Source: Caballeronia sp. SEWSISQ10-4 2 (lineage in GTDB: Bacteria > Pseudomonadota > Gammaproteobacteria > Burkholderiales > Burkholderiaceae). From it: 64,000 bases of DNA. A program made the position numbers and the translations under genes. The stretch covers positions 41,264-105,263 of the forward strand of contig NZ_JALPRJ010000024.1 in assembly GCF_030464885.1 (NCBI RefSeq), read 5' to 3'. The number at the start of each line of letters is the position of its first letter. The stretch's first letter is position 1. Positions 1-7,849 of the stretch are shown piece by piece. The notes below the pieces were generated by a model. That model did not search any database and was not told the origin of the DNA. It saw only the letters and a program-made list of their open reading frames with translations.

Positions 1-159
1 CACGCTGCGCAACGTGCTGTGGGATTTGATGGTGATGTCAAGTTCAGGTGAGGCCAGGTCGACCGGGCTGTTCGCCCACTTGAACATGCCCGCGACGGAC
101 GCACCGGCAACCACGACCGCGACGACAGCCGCGATCAAACATTTCTTTAAAAGGGACAT
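1..159 (-). CDS. mltG: Endolytic murein transglycosylase MltG (partial, N-terminal 53 residues)
   Basis: Only the first 53 codons lie in the window; the gene runs off the left edge. The visible part starts MSLLKKCLIAAVVAVVV, a short basic segment followed by a single hydrophobic helix (about residues 7-25), then a periplasmic stretch ending in DITIKSHSTLR. This matches the YceG/MltG layout of an N-terminal membrane anchor followed by a LysM-like region. MltG cleaves nascent glycan strands next to the inner membrane and helps set chain length. It is divergent to ygfZ, an arrangement I know from Burkholderia. The catalytic domain is not visible, so the call rests on the N-terminus and the neighbour. 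Confidence 0.75.
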   Translation of the reverse strand, partial: MSLLKKCLIAAVVAVVVAGASVAGMFKWANSPVDLASPELDITIKSHSTLRSV

Positions 160-185
160 GCGAAACACGCTCGGGATTAGACCCA

Positions 186-191
186 TATAAT
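186..191 (+). promoter_or_regulatory. Possible -10 box for ygfZ
   Basis: An exact TATAAT hexamer lies 31 bases before the chosen ygfZ start, in the AT-rich gap between mltG and ygfZ. I see no good -35 box at the expected distance, so this is a weak call. Confidence 0.3.
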
Positions 192-222
192 AACTTTGTT
201 CGCATCCGTCAAAGTCAGGTTC

Positions 223-1209
223 ATGAATTCCCCGACCGTCTCATCGCTTTCGTCCCCTTTCGATGCCGTCCTTCATGCAGGCGTGTTCGTGCCGCTGACG
301 CAGTTCGGCATCATCGACACCACCGGCGACGACGCCGCTGCTTTCCTTCACACGCAATTGACGAGCGACGTCCAGCATCTCGATGCATCCACAGCGCGTC
401 TGGCCGGTTATTGCTCGCCGAAAGGCCGCTTGCTGGCGTCGTTCCTGATGTGGCGCTGCGGTGACGCCGTGCGTTTGATGCTCGCCGCCGACGTGCAGGC
501 ATCGGTGCAAAAACGCTTGTCGATGTTCGTGATGCGCGCAAAAGCGAAGCTCGTCGATGCCACCCCGTCGCTCGCCGCCGTCGGTTTTGCCGGCGATGTC
601 CGCAAGACGCTGTCCCATCTCTTCGACGCCATGCCCGACGGCGTGCATGTGAAAGTGGACGGTCCGCTGGGTTCGCTGATCCGCGTCCCCGATGCCGCAG
701 GCCGGCCGCGCTTTTTGTGGGTTGGCCCGAAAGCCGAAGTCGAAGCGCGCCTCGCCGGGATGGAGAACCAGTTGACGCGCGCGCCGGCCGAGGTATGGGA
801 CTGGCTCGACATTCACGCCGGCGAGCCGCGCATCACGCACGCGACTTCGGAGCAATTCGTCCCGCAAATGGTCAACTTCGACGTGCTCGGCGGCGTCAAT
901 TTCAAGAAAGGGTGTTATCCGGGGCAGGAAGTTGTCGCGCGCAGCCAATATCGCGGCACGATCAAGCGGCGGACGTCTCTCGCCCATGCCGATGCCGCTA
1001 AACCCGGCGACGAACTGTTCCACTCCGACGACCCCGGCCAACCGTGCGGCCTGGTAGTCAACGTCGCGCCCGCGCCCGGCGGCGGCGTGGATGCGCTCGT
1101 TGAAATCAAGCTCGCGGCCCTGGATCAGGGGTCGGTGCACGTCGGCGCAGCCGATGGCCCAACGCTTAAATTTTCGCCGCTGCCGTATGCGCTGCCGAGC
1201 GAAGCCTGA
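223..1209 (+). CDS. ygfZ: Folate-binding Fe-S cluster repair/assembly protein YgfZ
   Basis: This 328-residue protein of the GcvT-like YgfZ/IBA57 family is a tetrahydrofolate-dependent factor that maintains certain 4Fe-4S enzymes such as MiaB and radical-SAM proteins. The family signature K-G-C-Y-x-G-Q-E is present near residues 229-236, with the key Cys at about 231. The N-terminal part has the GcvT-like fold pattern (FLHTQLTSDV, SPKGRLLA). The ATG at 223 is chosen over an upstream TTG because AGG sits just before it and family members begin close to this point. It is divergent to mltG and is followed 21 bases later by the NRDE-family gene. Confidence 0.9.
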   Translation: MNSPTVSSLSSPFDAVLHAGVFVPLTQFGIIDTTGDDAAAFLHTQLTSDVQHLDASTARLAGYCSPKGRLLASFLMWRCGDAVRLMLAADVQASVQKRLSMFVMRAKAKLVDATPSLAAVGFAGDVRKTLSHLFDAMPDGVHVKVDGPLGSLIRVPDAAGRPRFLWVGPKAEVEARLAGMENQLTRAPAEVWDWLDIHAGEPRITHATSEQFVPQMVNFDVLGGVNFKKGCYPGQEVVARSQYRGTIKRRTSLAHADAAKPGDELFHSDDPGQPCGLVVNVAPAPGGGVDALVEIKLAALDQGSVHVGAADGPTLKFSPLPYALPSEA

Positions 1210-1230
1210 CTTATCGCGGACGGTTCGCTC

Positions 1231-2061
1231 ATGTGCCTGATCGTCTTCGATTGGCAACCGGACGCGGTGTCGTCGGGTTTTGACCGTCCATTGATCACGC
1301 TCGCCGCCAATCGCGACGAGTTTTTTCATCGTGAAACGGAGCAGTTGCACTGGTGGAAAGACGCGCCTGGCGTGCTAGCTGGACGCGATCTCACGGGCGG
1401 GGGCACCTGGCTTGGTGTCACGCGCGATGGCCGTTTCGCCGCGTTGACGAATTATCGGGCGCCGGCGGAAATGCAGCCCAACGCGCCCACTCGCGGCACG
1501 CTCGTCAGCGACTTTTTATCCGGCGAACCGGTCGCGCCGATGGTCTATCTGGACGCCGTGGCCCGCGAGGGACATTTGTACAACGGCTTCAATCTGATCG
1601 TCGGCGACTTTACGCGGCGGGAACTCGCCTGGTACGGTAATCGCGCCGATGCCCCGCCTTCGCTGCTCGATGCGGGCATCCACGGGTTATCGAATAGTCT
1701 GCTCGACACGCCCTGGCCCAAGCTCGTCGCGCAACGCGAGGCGTTAAGAGACCTGGTTCATGTCGACGAAAGACCGTCGCTGGACCAGTTGATCGAGACT
1801 ATGCGCAACCCTCAACTCGCCGATGACCACCTGCTGCCGTCCACCGGTATCTCGCTTGAACGTGAGCGCGTGTTGTCGGCGGCGTTTATCGAGTCGGAAG
1901 GTTATGGCACGCGCAGTACGACTGCTCTGCGGGTGGCGGCCCTCGACGGCGAATTGACGCTGCAAATCAAAGAACTCAGCGACGACGACGGCTCACATCA
2001 GATCACACGCCCCGGTGCGTTCGAACGAAGCGATGCGTTCACGATCGTGCGGGTGGCTTAG
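1231..2061 (+). CDS. NRDE-family protein (TANGO2-like)
   Basis: The 276-residue protein starts MCLIVF and carries the eponymous N-R-D-E motif at residues 27-30, followed by the typical GGTWLG and LTNYR segments. The family (formerly DUF833) includes eukaryotic TANGO2, linked to haem or lipid trafficking. The bacterial role is not established, though the N-terminal Cys is reminiscent of Ntn-hydrolases. It lies 21 bases after ygfZ on the same strand and is probably co-transcribed. The family is recognised but no reaction can be assigned. Confidence 0.85.
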   Translation: MCLIVFDWQPDAVSSGFDRPLITLAANRDEFFHRETEQLHWWKDAPGVLAGRDLTGGGTWLGVTRDGRFAALTNYRAPAEMQPNAPTRGTLVSDFLSGEPVAPMVYLDAVAREGHLYNGFNLIVGDFTRRELAWYGNRADAPPSLLDAGIHGLSNSLLDTPWPKLVAQREALRDLVHVDERPSLDQLIETMRNPQLADDHLLPSTGISLERERVLSAAFIESEGYGTRSTTALRVAALDGELTLQIKELSDDDGSHQITRPGAFERSDAFTIVRVA

Positions 2062-2108
2062 AACCTTCAGGCTGGACTTTGTGCGCGTAAAGTTTTCGGC
2101 GCTCCTCT

Positions 2109-3074
2109 CTAGCTTTCACTGACGTCCAGGTATCGGCGCAACGCATTCACTGCATCCGCGTGCGCGTTCGCCACGTCCGGCACGAAACCGCCCATCTTGA
2201 AGAACTCGTGCGTCATGCCTTCGTAGCGGATCAATTCGACCGGGACGTGCGCTCTTTCGAGTTTGGCCGCATACGCTATGTCTTCGTCGAAAAGCGGATC
2301 GTGATCGGCGGCGGCAATCCACGCTGGAGCGATGCTGGTGAAATCCGGCATGGGTCCACGCGCGTCCAATGGGGCAAAACGCCAGTCGTCGCGGTCTTTA
2401 TCGTTGCGTAGATAGTGCGCGAAAAACCACTGGATAGTTCTCGCCGATAACACAAAACCCTCGGCAAATTGCGCATGCGATTGCGTGTCCTGCCGCGCGC
2501 TTACGCCGGGATAAATCAGCAACTGGAGGCGTAGTGCGATGCCGGCATCGCGTGCGAGCAATGCGCACACGGTTGCAAGCGTGCCGCCCGCGCTGTCTCC
2601 GCCGACCGCGAAACGCGTGCTGTCCAGACCGAGCGAGGGTGCTTGCGCGTGGAGCCATGTGAGGGCGTCGAAGGCATCGTGCACGGCGGTTGGAAACGTG
2701 TGCTCGGGTGCGAGCCGGTAATCGACCGATGCCACCGCGCAACCGGAGTCAGCGGCGAGGCGTCGGCACAGTGAATCGTGGGTATCGATGCTGCCGACCA
2801 TGAAACCGCCGCCGTGAAAGTAGACCAGCGTTGGTGTGGGCGCGGCCCAGTTGGGTTCGACAGGGTAATAAAGGCGCGTTCGAATGGATGCGTGATCGCG
2901 CGTGGGGACATCGAATTCGTGAACGTCGAACATCTCTGCCGGCGCGATGTCGAGGATCAGCGCGCTGCGCTCGTAGGAAGCCCGCGCAGCAGTTGGTTCA
3001 AGCGTATGGAACGGCGGCCGCTTGGCCTTCGCGATAAGTTCGAGTACCTGTGCAACGGCGGGATTAAGCGGCAT
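2109..3074 (-). CDS. HSL-family alpha/beta hydrolase (carboxylesterase/lipase)
   Basis: The 321-residue esterase belongs to the hormone-sensitive-lipase group. The oxyanion-hole HGGGF lies at about residues 87-91. The nucleophile is in GDSAGG (Ser about 161), the acid is in ADHDPLFDE and the catalytic His is in MTHEFF. These enzymes hydrolyse short-chain acyl esters in the cytoplasm. The frame also opens at a GTG at 3101. The ATG at 3074 (MPLNPAV) is preferred because family members start with this type of sequence, although neither start has a clear Shine-Dalgarno. It is the last gene of the minus-strand lipid catabolism block, so acyl-ester or polyester substrates are plausible. Confidence 0.85.
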   Translation of the reverse strand: MPLNPAVAQVLELIAKAKRPPFHTLEPTAARASYERSALILDIAPAEMFDVHEFDVPTRDHASIRTRLYYPVEPNWAAPTPTLVYFHGGGFMVGSIDTHDSLCRRLAADSGCAVASVDYRLAPEHTFPTAVHDAFDALTWLHAQAPSLGLDSTRFAVGGDSAGGTLATVCALLARDAGIALRLQLLIYPGVSARQDTQSHAQFAEGFVLSARTIQWFFAHYLRNDKDRDDWRFAPLDARGPMPDFTSIAPAWIAAADHDPLFDEDIAYAAKLERAHVPVELIRYEGMTHEFFKMGGFVPDVANAHADAVNALRRYLDVSES

Positions 3075-3138
3075 GGGCAGTGGCTGGCGTTGAAAGCTCA
3101 CGATGATGACATAAGGCCGGCGTCAACTCACTTTCGTC

Positions 3139-4008
3139 CTACGTCCGCGCCTTCACCTCCGGCTTCAACGACAACGGATCGGTCGGGTTGCGCAGTTGCG
3201 TGATGTCATCGAAACGCAGTTGCACCGACGCCAGAATCTTCGGATGCGTCAGTACATAAAACCGCCGTTCGCGCACGGCGTCGAAGGTCAGTTCCGCTAC
3301 CTGTTTTGCGCTCAGCTTCCCGCCCTCCACCGCCTTCGTGAGCTGCTGGCCGGCCATGCGTTGTGAAGCCGTCAGAGGTTCATCGTTGCGCAAGCCCTCG
3401 GGGCGCACCCGCTCGGCATTCGCAATGCCCGTCGGCACGAATGCGGGACACAGCAAGGAACAATCCACGAGCCCACCGACGATCTTCAAGTCGTGATACA
3501 GCGTCTCCGTCAACGCGACGACCGCATGTTTCGATGCGTTATAGACGCCCATCCCCGGCGCGGACAGCAAACCCGCCACCGACGCCGTGTTGACGATATG
3601 CGCGGGTTCTTTCTGCGCGAGCATCAACGGCGTGAACACGCGCACGCCGTTCGCGACGCCCATTACGTTGACGCCGAACACCCACGCCCAGTCGTTCGCG
3701 CTGCTTTCCCAGACAAAACCGCCCGTGCCGACGCCCGCGTTGTTGAAGAGCAGATGCACGGCGCCGTATGCATCGATGGTTGCGCGTGCGAGGGCGTCGA
3801 CTTGAGTTGCATCCGAGACGTCCGTATACACGCCGAGCGCTTCAGCGCCTGAAGCGAGCGCCAGCTCCACCGTTTCCGCGAGGCCTTTGACATCGACATC
3901 GGCGAGCACGAGCTTCATGCCAAGCGCCGCGCCCTTCAAGGCAAACTCGCGGCCAAAGCCGCTGCCGGCACCCGTGATCACGGCCACCTTGCCGTCGAAC
4001 TGGTTCAC
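3139..4008 (-). CDS. SDR-family NAD(P)-dependent oxidoreductase
   Basis: This 289-residue classical short-chain dehydrogenase has a nucleotide-binding TGAGSGFG at about residues 12-19, NNAG at 89-92 and a catalytic Ser143-Tyr156-Lys160 triad (YNASK). The frame extends much further upstream, but the real start is the GTG at 4008, preceded by a strong AAGGAGACACA ribosome site; the codons before it overlap the neighbouring MDR gene. The acidic residue after the second beta strand (ADVD) favours NAD(H). Substrate unknown. It sits between an MDR reductase and an esterase in a lipid catabolism block. Confidence 0.85.
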   Translation of the reverse strand: MNQFDGKVAVITGAGSGFGREFALKGAALGMKLVLADVDVKGLAETVELALASGAEALGVYTDVSDATQVDALARATIDAYGAVHLLFNNAGVGTGGFVWESSANDWAWVFGVNVMGVANGVRVFTPLMLAQKEPAHIVNTASVAGLLSAPGMGVYNASKHAVVALTETLYHDLKIVGGLVDCSLLCPAFVPTGIANAERVRPEGLRNDEPLTASQRMAGQQLTKAVEGGKLSAKQVAELTFDAVRERRFYVLTHPKILASVQLRFDDITQLRNPTDPLSLKPEVKART

Positions 4009-4040
4009 TGTGTCTCCTTCGATCTTATAAACCCGAACGT

Positions 4041-5048
4041 TCAGATCAGCTTGACGAGCTGCTTGCCGAAGTTCTTGCCTTTCAGCAATCCGAGAAACGC
4101 TTCCGGCGCGTTTTCGAGTCCCTGCGCGATGGTTTCGCGATATTGCAGCTTCTTCTGCGCAACGAGGCCGCCGAGTTGTTTGAGCGCCTCGGGCCATACT
4201 TCCGGCGATTCGCTGACGATAAAACCCTGCACCTTCAAGCGCTGCGTGAGTAGCAGGGCGGGTTTTTTGAGCGGCATCGGCGAGCCGTCGTAACTGGCGA
4301 TCATTCCGCACAACGCAATGCGGCCGAACGCGTTCATGCGCGACAGCACGGCGTCCAGTATCTCGCCGCCGACGTTTTCGAAATAACCGTCGGCGCCGTC
4401 AGGCAACGCCGCCTTGAGGTCCTCATAGAGGTTGCCGGCTTTATAGTCGACGCACGCGTCGAAGCCGAGCGTCTCGGTGACATAGCGGCATTTGTCCGCC
4501 CCGCCCGCGATGCCCACCGCGCGGCAGCCCGCCGCTTTCGCCAACTGGCCGACCACACTGCCCACCGCGCCGCTCGCCGCGCTGACGACGACCGTTTCAC
4601 CCGCTTTCGGCTCGATGATCTTGTTGAGTCCGAGCCACGCGGTCACGCCGGGCATCCCGACCGGGCCGAGATACGTTGAAAGCGGAATATGGGTATCGTC
4701 GACCTTCCGCAGCCCCTTGTCATCGGACGTACCGAATTCCTGCCAGCCATACATCCCGACCACCTTGTCGCCGACAGTAAATTTCGGATTCTTCGATTCC
4801 ACCACTTCGCCCACGGTCCCGCCGATCATCACCTCGTTGAGCGGCTGCGACGCGGCGTATGACTTCGATTCGTCCATGCGGCCGCGCATGTACGGATCGA
4901 GCGAGAGGAAGTGATTGCGCACCCGCACTTGCCCGTCGGCCAGCGGCTCGAGCGGGGTTTCGACGAGTTTGAAGTTATCGACGCTTGCCGCGCCTTGCGG
5001 GCGCGAAACGAGGAGGATCTGGCGATTGATTGAATTGTGTTCTGACAT
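4041..5048 (-). CDS. Zinc-free MDR-family NADPH-dependent oxidoreductase (CurA/leukotriene B4 dehydrogenase-like)
   Basis: The 335-residue protein resembles NADPH-dependent curcumin/2-alkenal reductases. It begins INRQILLVSRPQG, has DPYMRGRM in the N-terminal domain, and carries the Rossmann motif SAASGAVGSVVGQLAK followed by CRAVGIAGG. The zinc-binding Cys/His of alcohol dehydrogenases are absent, as expected. Such enzymes reduce C=C bonds of enones or enals. The ATG at 5048 has an AGGAGTATCACG leader. Its stop is 32 bases before the SDR start and it probably shares that transcript. Confidence 0.87.
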   Translation of the reverse strand: MSEHNSINRQILLVSRPQGAASVDNFKLVETPLEPLADGQVRVRNHFLSLDPYMRGRMDESKSYAASQPLNEVMIGGTVGEVVESKNPKFTVGDKVVGMYGWQEFGTSDDKGLRKVDDTHIPLSTYLGPVGMPGVTAWLGLNKIIEPKAGETVVVSAASGAVGSVVGQLAKAAGCRAVGIAGGADKCRYVTETLGFDACVDYKAGNLYEDLKAALPDGADGYFENVGGEILDAVLSRMNAFGRIALCGMIASYDGSPMPLKKPALLLTQRLKVQGFIVSESPEVWPEALKQLGGLVAQKKLQYRETIAQGLENAPEAFLGLLKGKNFGKQLVKLI

Positions 5049-5109
5049 CGTGATACTCCTGTGCGGTCCCGGGATAAGCCAGGGCGCGAGCCGCGCCCTG
5101 GTAGCGGCG

Positions 5110-5574
5110 TCAGGCGTCGCTGGGACCGGGTGTTGCGGACGGATCGGAACGAAGGCGTTGCTGCGCGATATCGCGGCCGACGGCGAGCTTGCGGATGTAT
5201 TTGAAGGTACCGAGCGCTTTGGCGACGAAGTGGCCTTCGCTGTCGCGGATTTCGCCTTCGCAATACGCCATGGTGGTGGAGCGATGCAGCACGCGGGCAA
5301 ACGCGCGCAGTTCGCCGCGGCCGGGTTGCATGAAGTTGACTTTCATTTCGACGGTGACCACGCCGATACCGTCATCGGCCAAGCTGCGCGCGGCCATCGC
5401 GAGGGCGACGTCGGCGAGGGTCATGGTCACGCCGCCGTGTGCAATGCCCCAGGTATTCATGTGCGTGCCGGTCAATGGCAGCACGACTTCGCTTGAGCCA
5501 TCTTCGGCGGTGACCAGCTGCACGCCGAGCGAATCGACGAACGGGCTTTCAGGGAGCATGGAGAAATCGGTCAT
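5110..5574 (-). CDS. PaaI-type hotdog-fold thioesterase
   Basis: This is a 154-residue single hotdog domain with the PaaI signature AHGGVTMTLADVA, typical of acyl-CoA thioesterases acting on phenylacetyl-CoA or other acyl-CoAs. The start at 5574 lies 4 bases after the stop of the Dabb gene, with GAGG overlapping that stop, so translational coupling is likely. The C-terminal 20 residues are polar and not part of the fold. In this operon it may recycle CoA from dead-end intermediates. Confidence 0.85.
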   Translation of the reverse strand: MTDFSMLPESPFVDSLGVQLVTAEDGSSEVVLPLTGTHMNTWGIAHGGVTMTLADVALAMAARSLADDGIGVVTVEMKVNFMQPGRGELRAFARVLHRSTTMAYCEGEIRDSEGHFVAKALGTFKYIRKLAVGRDIAQQRLRSDPSATPGPSDA

Positions 5575-5578
5575 GGCC

Positions 5579-5881
5579 TCAGACTTCGTAATCGATGCAT
5601 TGACGCGATTCACGTACCGCTGCAACGAAGTCCTTGATCGCCAGGTGCTTGGGGTGAACCTGATAGGCCTGGAGGGCTTGCTGATTGTCGAAATCGGAGA
5701 CAAGGACCACGTCGTACGTGGCTTCGTAGCCGGGCTGCGCAACGCCGACTTCGAAGTGGCCTTGGCCCGAAACGATGCTGCGGCAGGTTTCGAGCGCGGC
5801 TTTCAGCTTGACGATGTTTTCAGCGCGAGTGGCGCCCTCGGCGCTTTCCTTCAACTTCCACATGACGATGTGACGTAACAA
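5579..5881 (-). CDS. Dabb family (stress-responsive A/B barrel) protein
   Basis: The 100-residue protein starts MLRHIVMWKLK and has the alpha/beta-barrel pattern of the Dabb family: a C-terminal AIKDFVAA segment and YDVVLVSDF. Function is not known for bacterial members; related domains include plant stress proteins and polyketide cyclases. The frame is open further upstream, but the TTG at 5881 directly precedes the conserved LRHIVMWK and has GGGAG six bases before it. It is closely coupled to the downstream thioesterase gene. Confidence 0.8.
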   Translation of the reverse strand: MLRHIVMWKLKESAEGATRAENIVKLKAALETCRSIVSGQGHFEVGVAQPGYEATYDVVLVSDFDNQQALQAYQVHPKHLAIKDFVAAVRESRQCIDYEV

Positions 5882-5957
5882 GACGGGCTCCCGGTTGTAG
5901 CGAATGATTTGTGCCGATCGCCCAAGCGTATCAAAAACGCCGGGCGACCGTACAAAA

Positions 5958-7136
5958 TCACACCACTTCAAACAACCCGGCTGCGCCCTGCCCGCCACCA
6001 ATACACATCGTCACCACGACAAACTTCGCGCCGCGCCGCTTGCCTTCGATCAATGCATGACCCATGAGCCGCGCGCCCGAGACCCCATACGGATGCCCCA
6101 CCGCGATGGCGCCGCCGTTCACGTTCAGGCGGTCGGCGGGAATACCCAACGTGTCGCGGCAATAGAGCACTTGCACAGCGAACGCTTCGTTCAGTTCCCA
6201 CAAGTCGATGTCGCTGACCTTGAGACCCGCTTTCTTCAGCAGCTTGGGCACCGCGAACACCGGCCCGATCCCCATTTCATCCGGCTCGCAACCCGCAACG
6301 GCGAAACCCCGGAAAATCCCCAGCGGCTTCAGCCCTTCCTTCTCGGCGAGCGAAGCGTTCATCACGACACAAGCCGATGCGCCATCGGAAAACTGGCTCG
6401 CATTGCCCGCCGTGACAACGCCGCCGGGCATCGCGGTGCGAATCTTCGATACCCCTTCGAGCGTTGTATCGGCGCGAATGCCTTCATCGGAAGATAGCGT
6501 GACTTCCTTCGTGAACATGCGGCCCGTGGCTTTGTCGGCGACACCGGCGAGCACCGTGATCGGCACGATTTCGTCGTTGAACTTGCCCGCAGCCTGAGCC
6601 GCCGCCGCGCGCAATTGCGACTGCACGCCGTACTCGTCTTGCCGCTCCTTCGAGATCTCGTAGCGTTTGGCGACGTTCTCGGCAGTCTGCAACATCGACC
6701 AGTAGATGCCGGGTTTGTGTTCCTTCAACCACCCGTCGAACAGCATGTGCTGGTTCATCTCGTTCTGCACACACGAGATGGATTCCACACCGCCCGCCAC
6801 ATACACGTCGCCTTCACCGGCGATCACGCGTTGCGCCGCGAGCGCAATGGCTTGCAGCCCCGACGAACAAAAGCGGTTGACGGTCATGCCCGGCACGCTG
6901 ACCGGCAGGCCTGCCCGTAGCGCGATCTGCCGCGCGATGTTCATGCCGGTCGCGCCTTCCGGATTTGCGCAACCCATGATCACGTCTTCCACGCGCGCCG
7001 GGTCGATGCCCGCGCGCGCCACAGCCGCTTGTGTTGCATGGCCGCCAAGCGTCGCGCCGTGGGTCATGTTGAATGCGCCGCGCCAGGATTTGGCGAGGCC
7101 CGTGCGTGCTGTCGATACGATTACCGCGTCAGTCAT
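5958..7136 (-). CDS. Acetyl-CoA C-acyltransferase (thiolase)
   Basis: The 392-residue type II thiolase has the acyl-accepting Cys90 in [15 protein letters not shown], the catalytic His in [10 protein letters not shown] and the second Cys in CIGGGQG near the C-terminus. It carries out the last step of beta-oxidation, releasing acetyl-CoA from 3-ketoacyl-CoA. The ATG at 7136 has GGAG upstream. It sits two genes downstream of the hydratase/dehydrogenase fusion, so the two probably form a beta-oxidation pair. Whether it prefers long or short chains cannot be told from sequence alone. Confidence 0.92.
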   Translation of the reverse strand: MTDAVIVSTARTGLAKSWRGAFNMTHGATLGGHATQAAVARAGIDPARVEDVIMGCANPEGATGMNIARQIALRAGLPVSVPGMTVNRFCSSGLQAIALAAQRVIAGEGDVYVAGGVESISCVQNEMNQHMLFDGWLKEHKPGIYWSMLQTAENVAKRYEISKERQDEYGVQSQLRAAAAQAAGKFNDEIVPITVLAGVADKATGRMFTKEVTLSSDEGIRADTTLEGVSKIRTAMPGGVVTAGNASQFSDGASACVVMNASLAEKEGLKPLGIFRGFAVAGCEPDEMGIGPVFAVPKLLKKAGLKVSDIDLWELNEAFAVQVLYCRDTLGIPADRLNVNGGAIAVGHPYGVSGARLMGHALIEGKRRGAKFVVVTMCIGGGQGAAGLFEVV

Positions 7137-7200
7137 GCTTGTCTCCACTTCGAATACGAATAGTGTTGTCGGTTTATCCGGATCATCCGGTCCACCGTGT

Positions 7201-7827
7201 TCAGCGCAGCAAGTCGGTCGATCCGATCCGCGATACACCCGCCGCCGTCATCTGCTCCCACGCCCGCGCAAGCGAGCCGTCGAGATCGATCGCGCGACAG
7301 GCATCGTCGATAACGACCGCTTCGAAGCCCGCGCTGCGCGCATCGAGCGCGGACCACGCGACGCAATAATCCGTCGCCAGCCCGCAGCAATAGACGCGCT
7401 TCACGCCGACATCGCGGAGATACCCCGTGAGGCCTGTCGGCGTCTTGCGATCGGCTTCCATGAAGGCCGAATAACTATCGACATCCACGTGATGACCCTT
7501 GCGAATCACCAGCCGCGCGTGCGGCACGTGCAGATCGCGATGCAGCGCCGCGCCGTCCGTGTCCTGCACGCAATGCGTCGGCCACAGGACTTGCTGACCA
7601 TAGCTCAGCGTGGCCATGTCGAAAGGCGCGCGCCCTGGGTGATGTTCGGCGAATGAAACATGCTTCGCCGGATGCCAGTCCTGGGTCAACACGACATGCG
7701 AAAACGCATTCGCCAGCCGATTGATCACGGGCACGACTTCGTCACCGTGAGCAACCGGCAATGCGCCGCGAGGCATGAAATCATTCTGGACATCTATCAC
7801 GAGCAGGACTTCGTCAGCGCCTTTCAT
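7201..7827 (-). CDS. pncA: Nicotinamidase (bifunctional nicotinamidase/pyrazinamidase)
   Basis: The 208-residue isochorismatase-like hydrolase deamidates nicotinamide to nicotinate in NAD salvage. The catalytic triad is visible: Asp12 in VIDVQNDF, Lys in VIRKGHH and Cys in [10 protein letters not shown]. The metal-binding [10 protein letters not shown] segment is also present. The ATG at 7827 has GGTGAG seven bases ahead; a GTG at 7839 is an alternative. It is embedded between two beta-oxidation genes with short gaps, so it is likely co-transcribed with them. Confidence 0.92.
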   Translation of the reverse strand: MKGADEVLLVIDVQNDFMPRGALPVAHGDEVVPVINRLANAFSHVVLTQDWHPAKHVSFAEHHPGRAPFDMATLSYGQQVLWPTHCVQDTDGAALHRDLHVPHARLVIRKGHHVDVDSYSAFMEADRKTPTGLTGYLRDVGVKRVYCCGLATDYCVAWSALDARSAGFEAVVIDDACRAIDLDGSLARAWEQMTAAGVSRIGSTDLLR

Positions 7828-7849
7828 CGCAGATCTCACCGGGTAGTTG

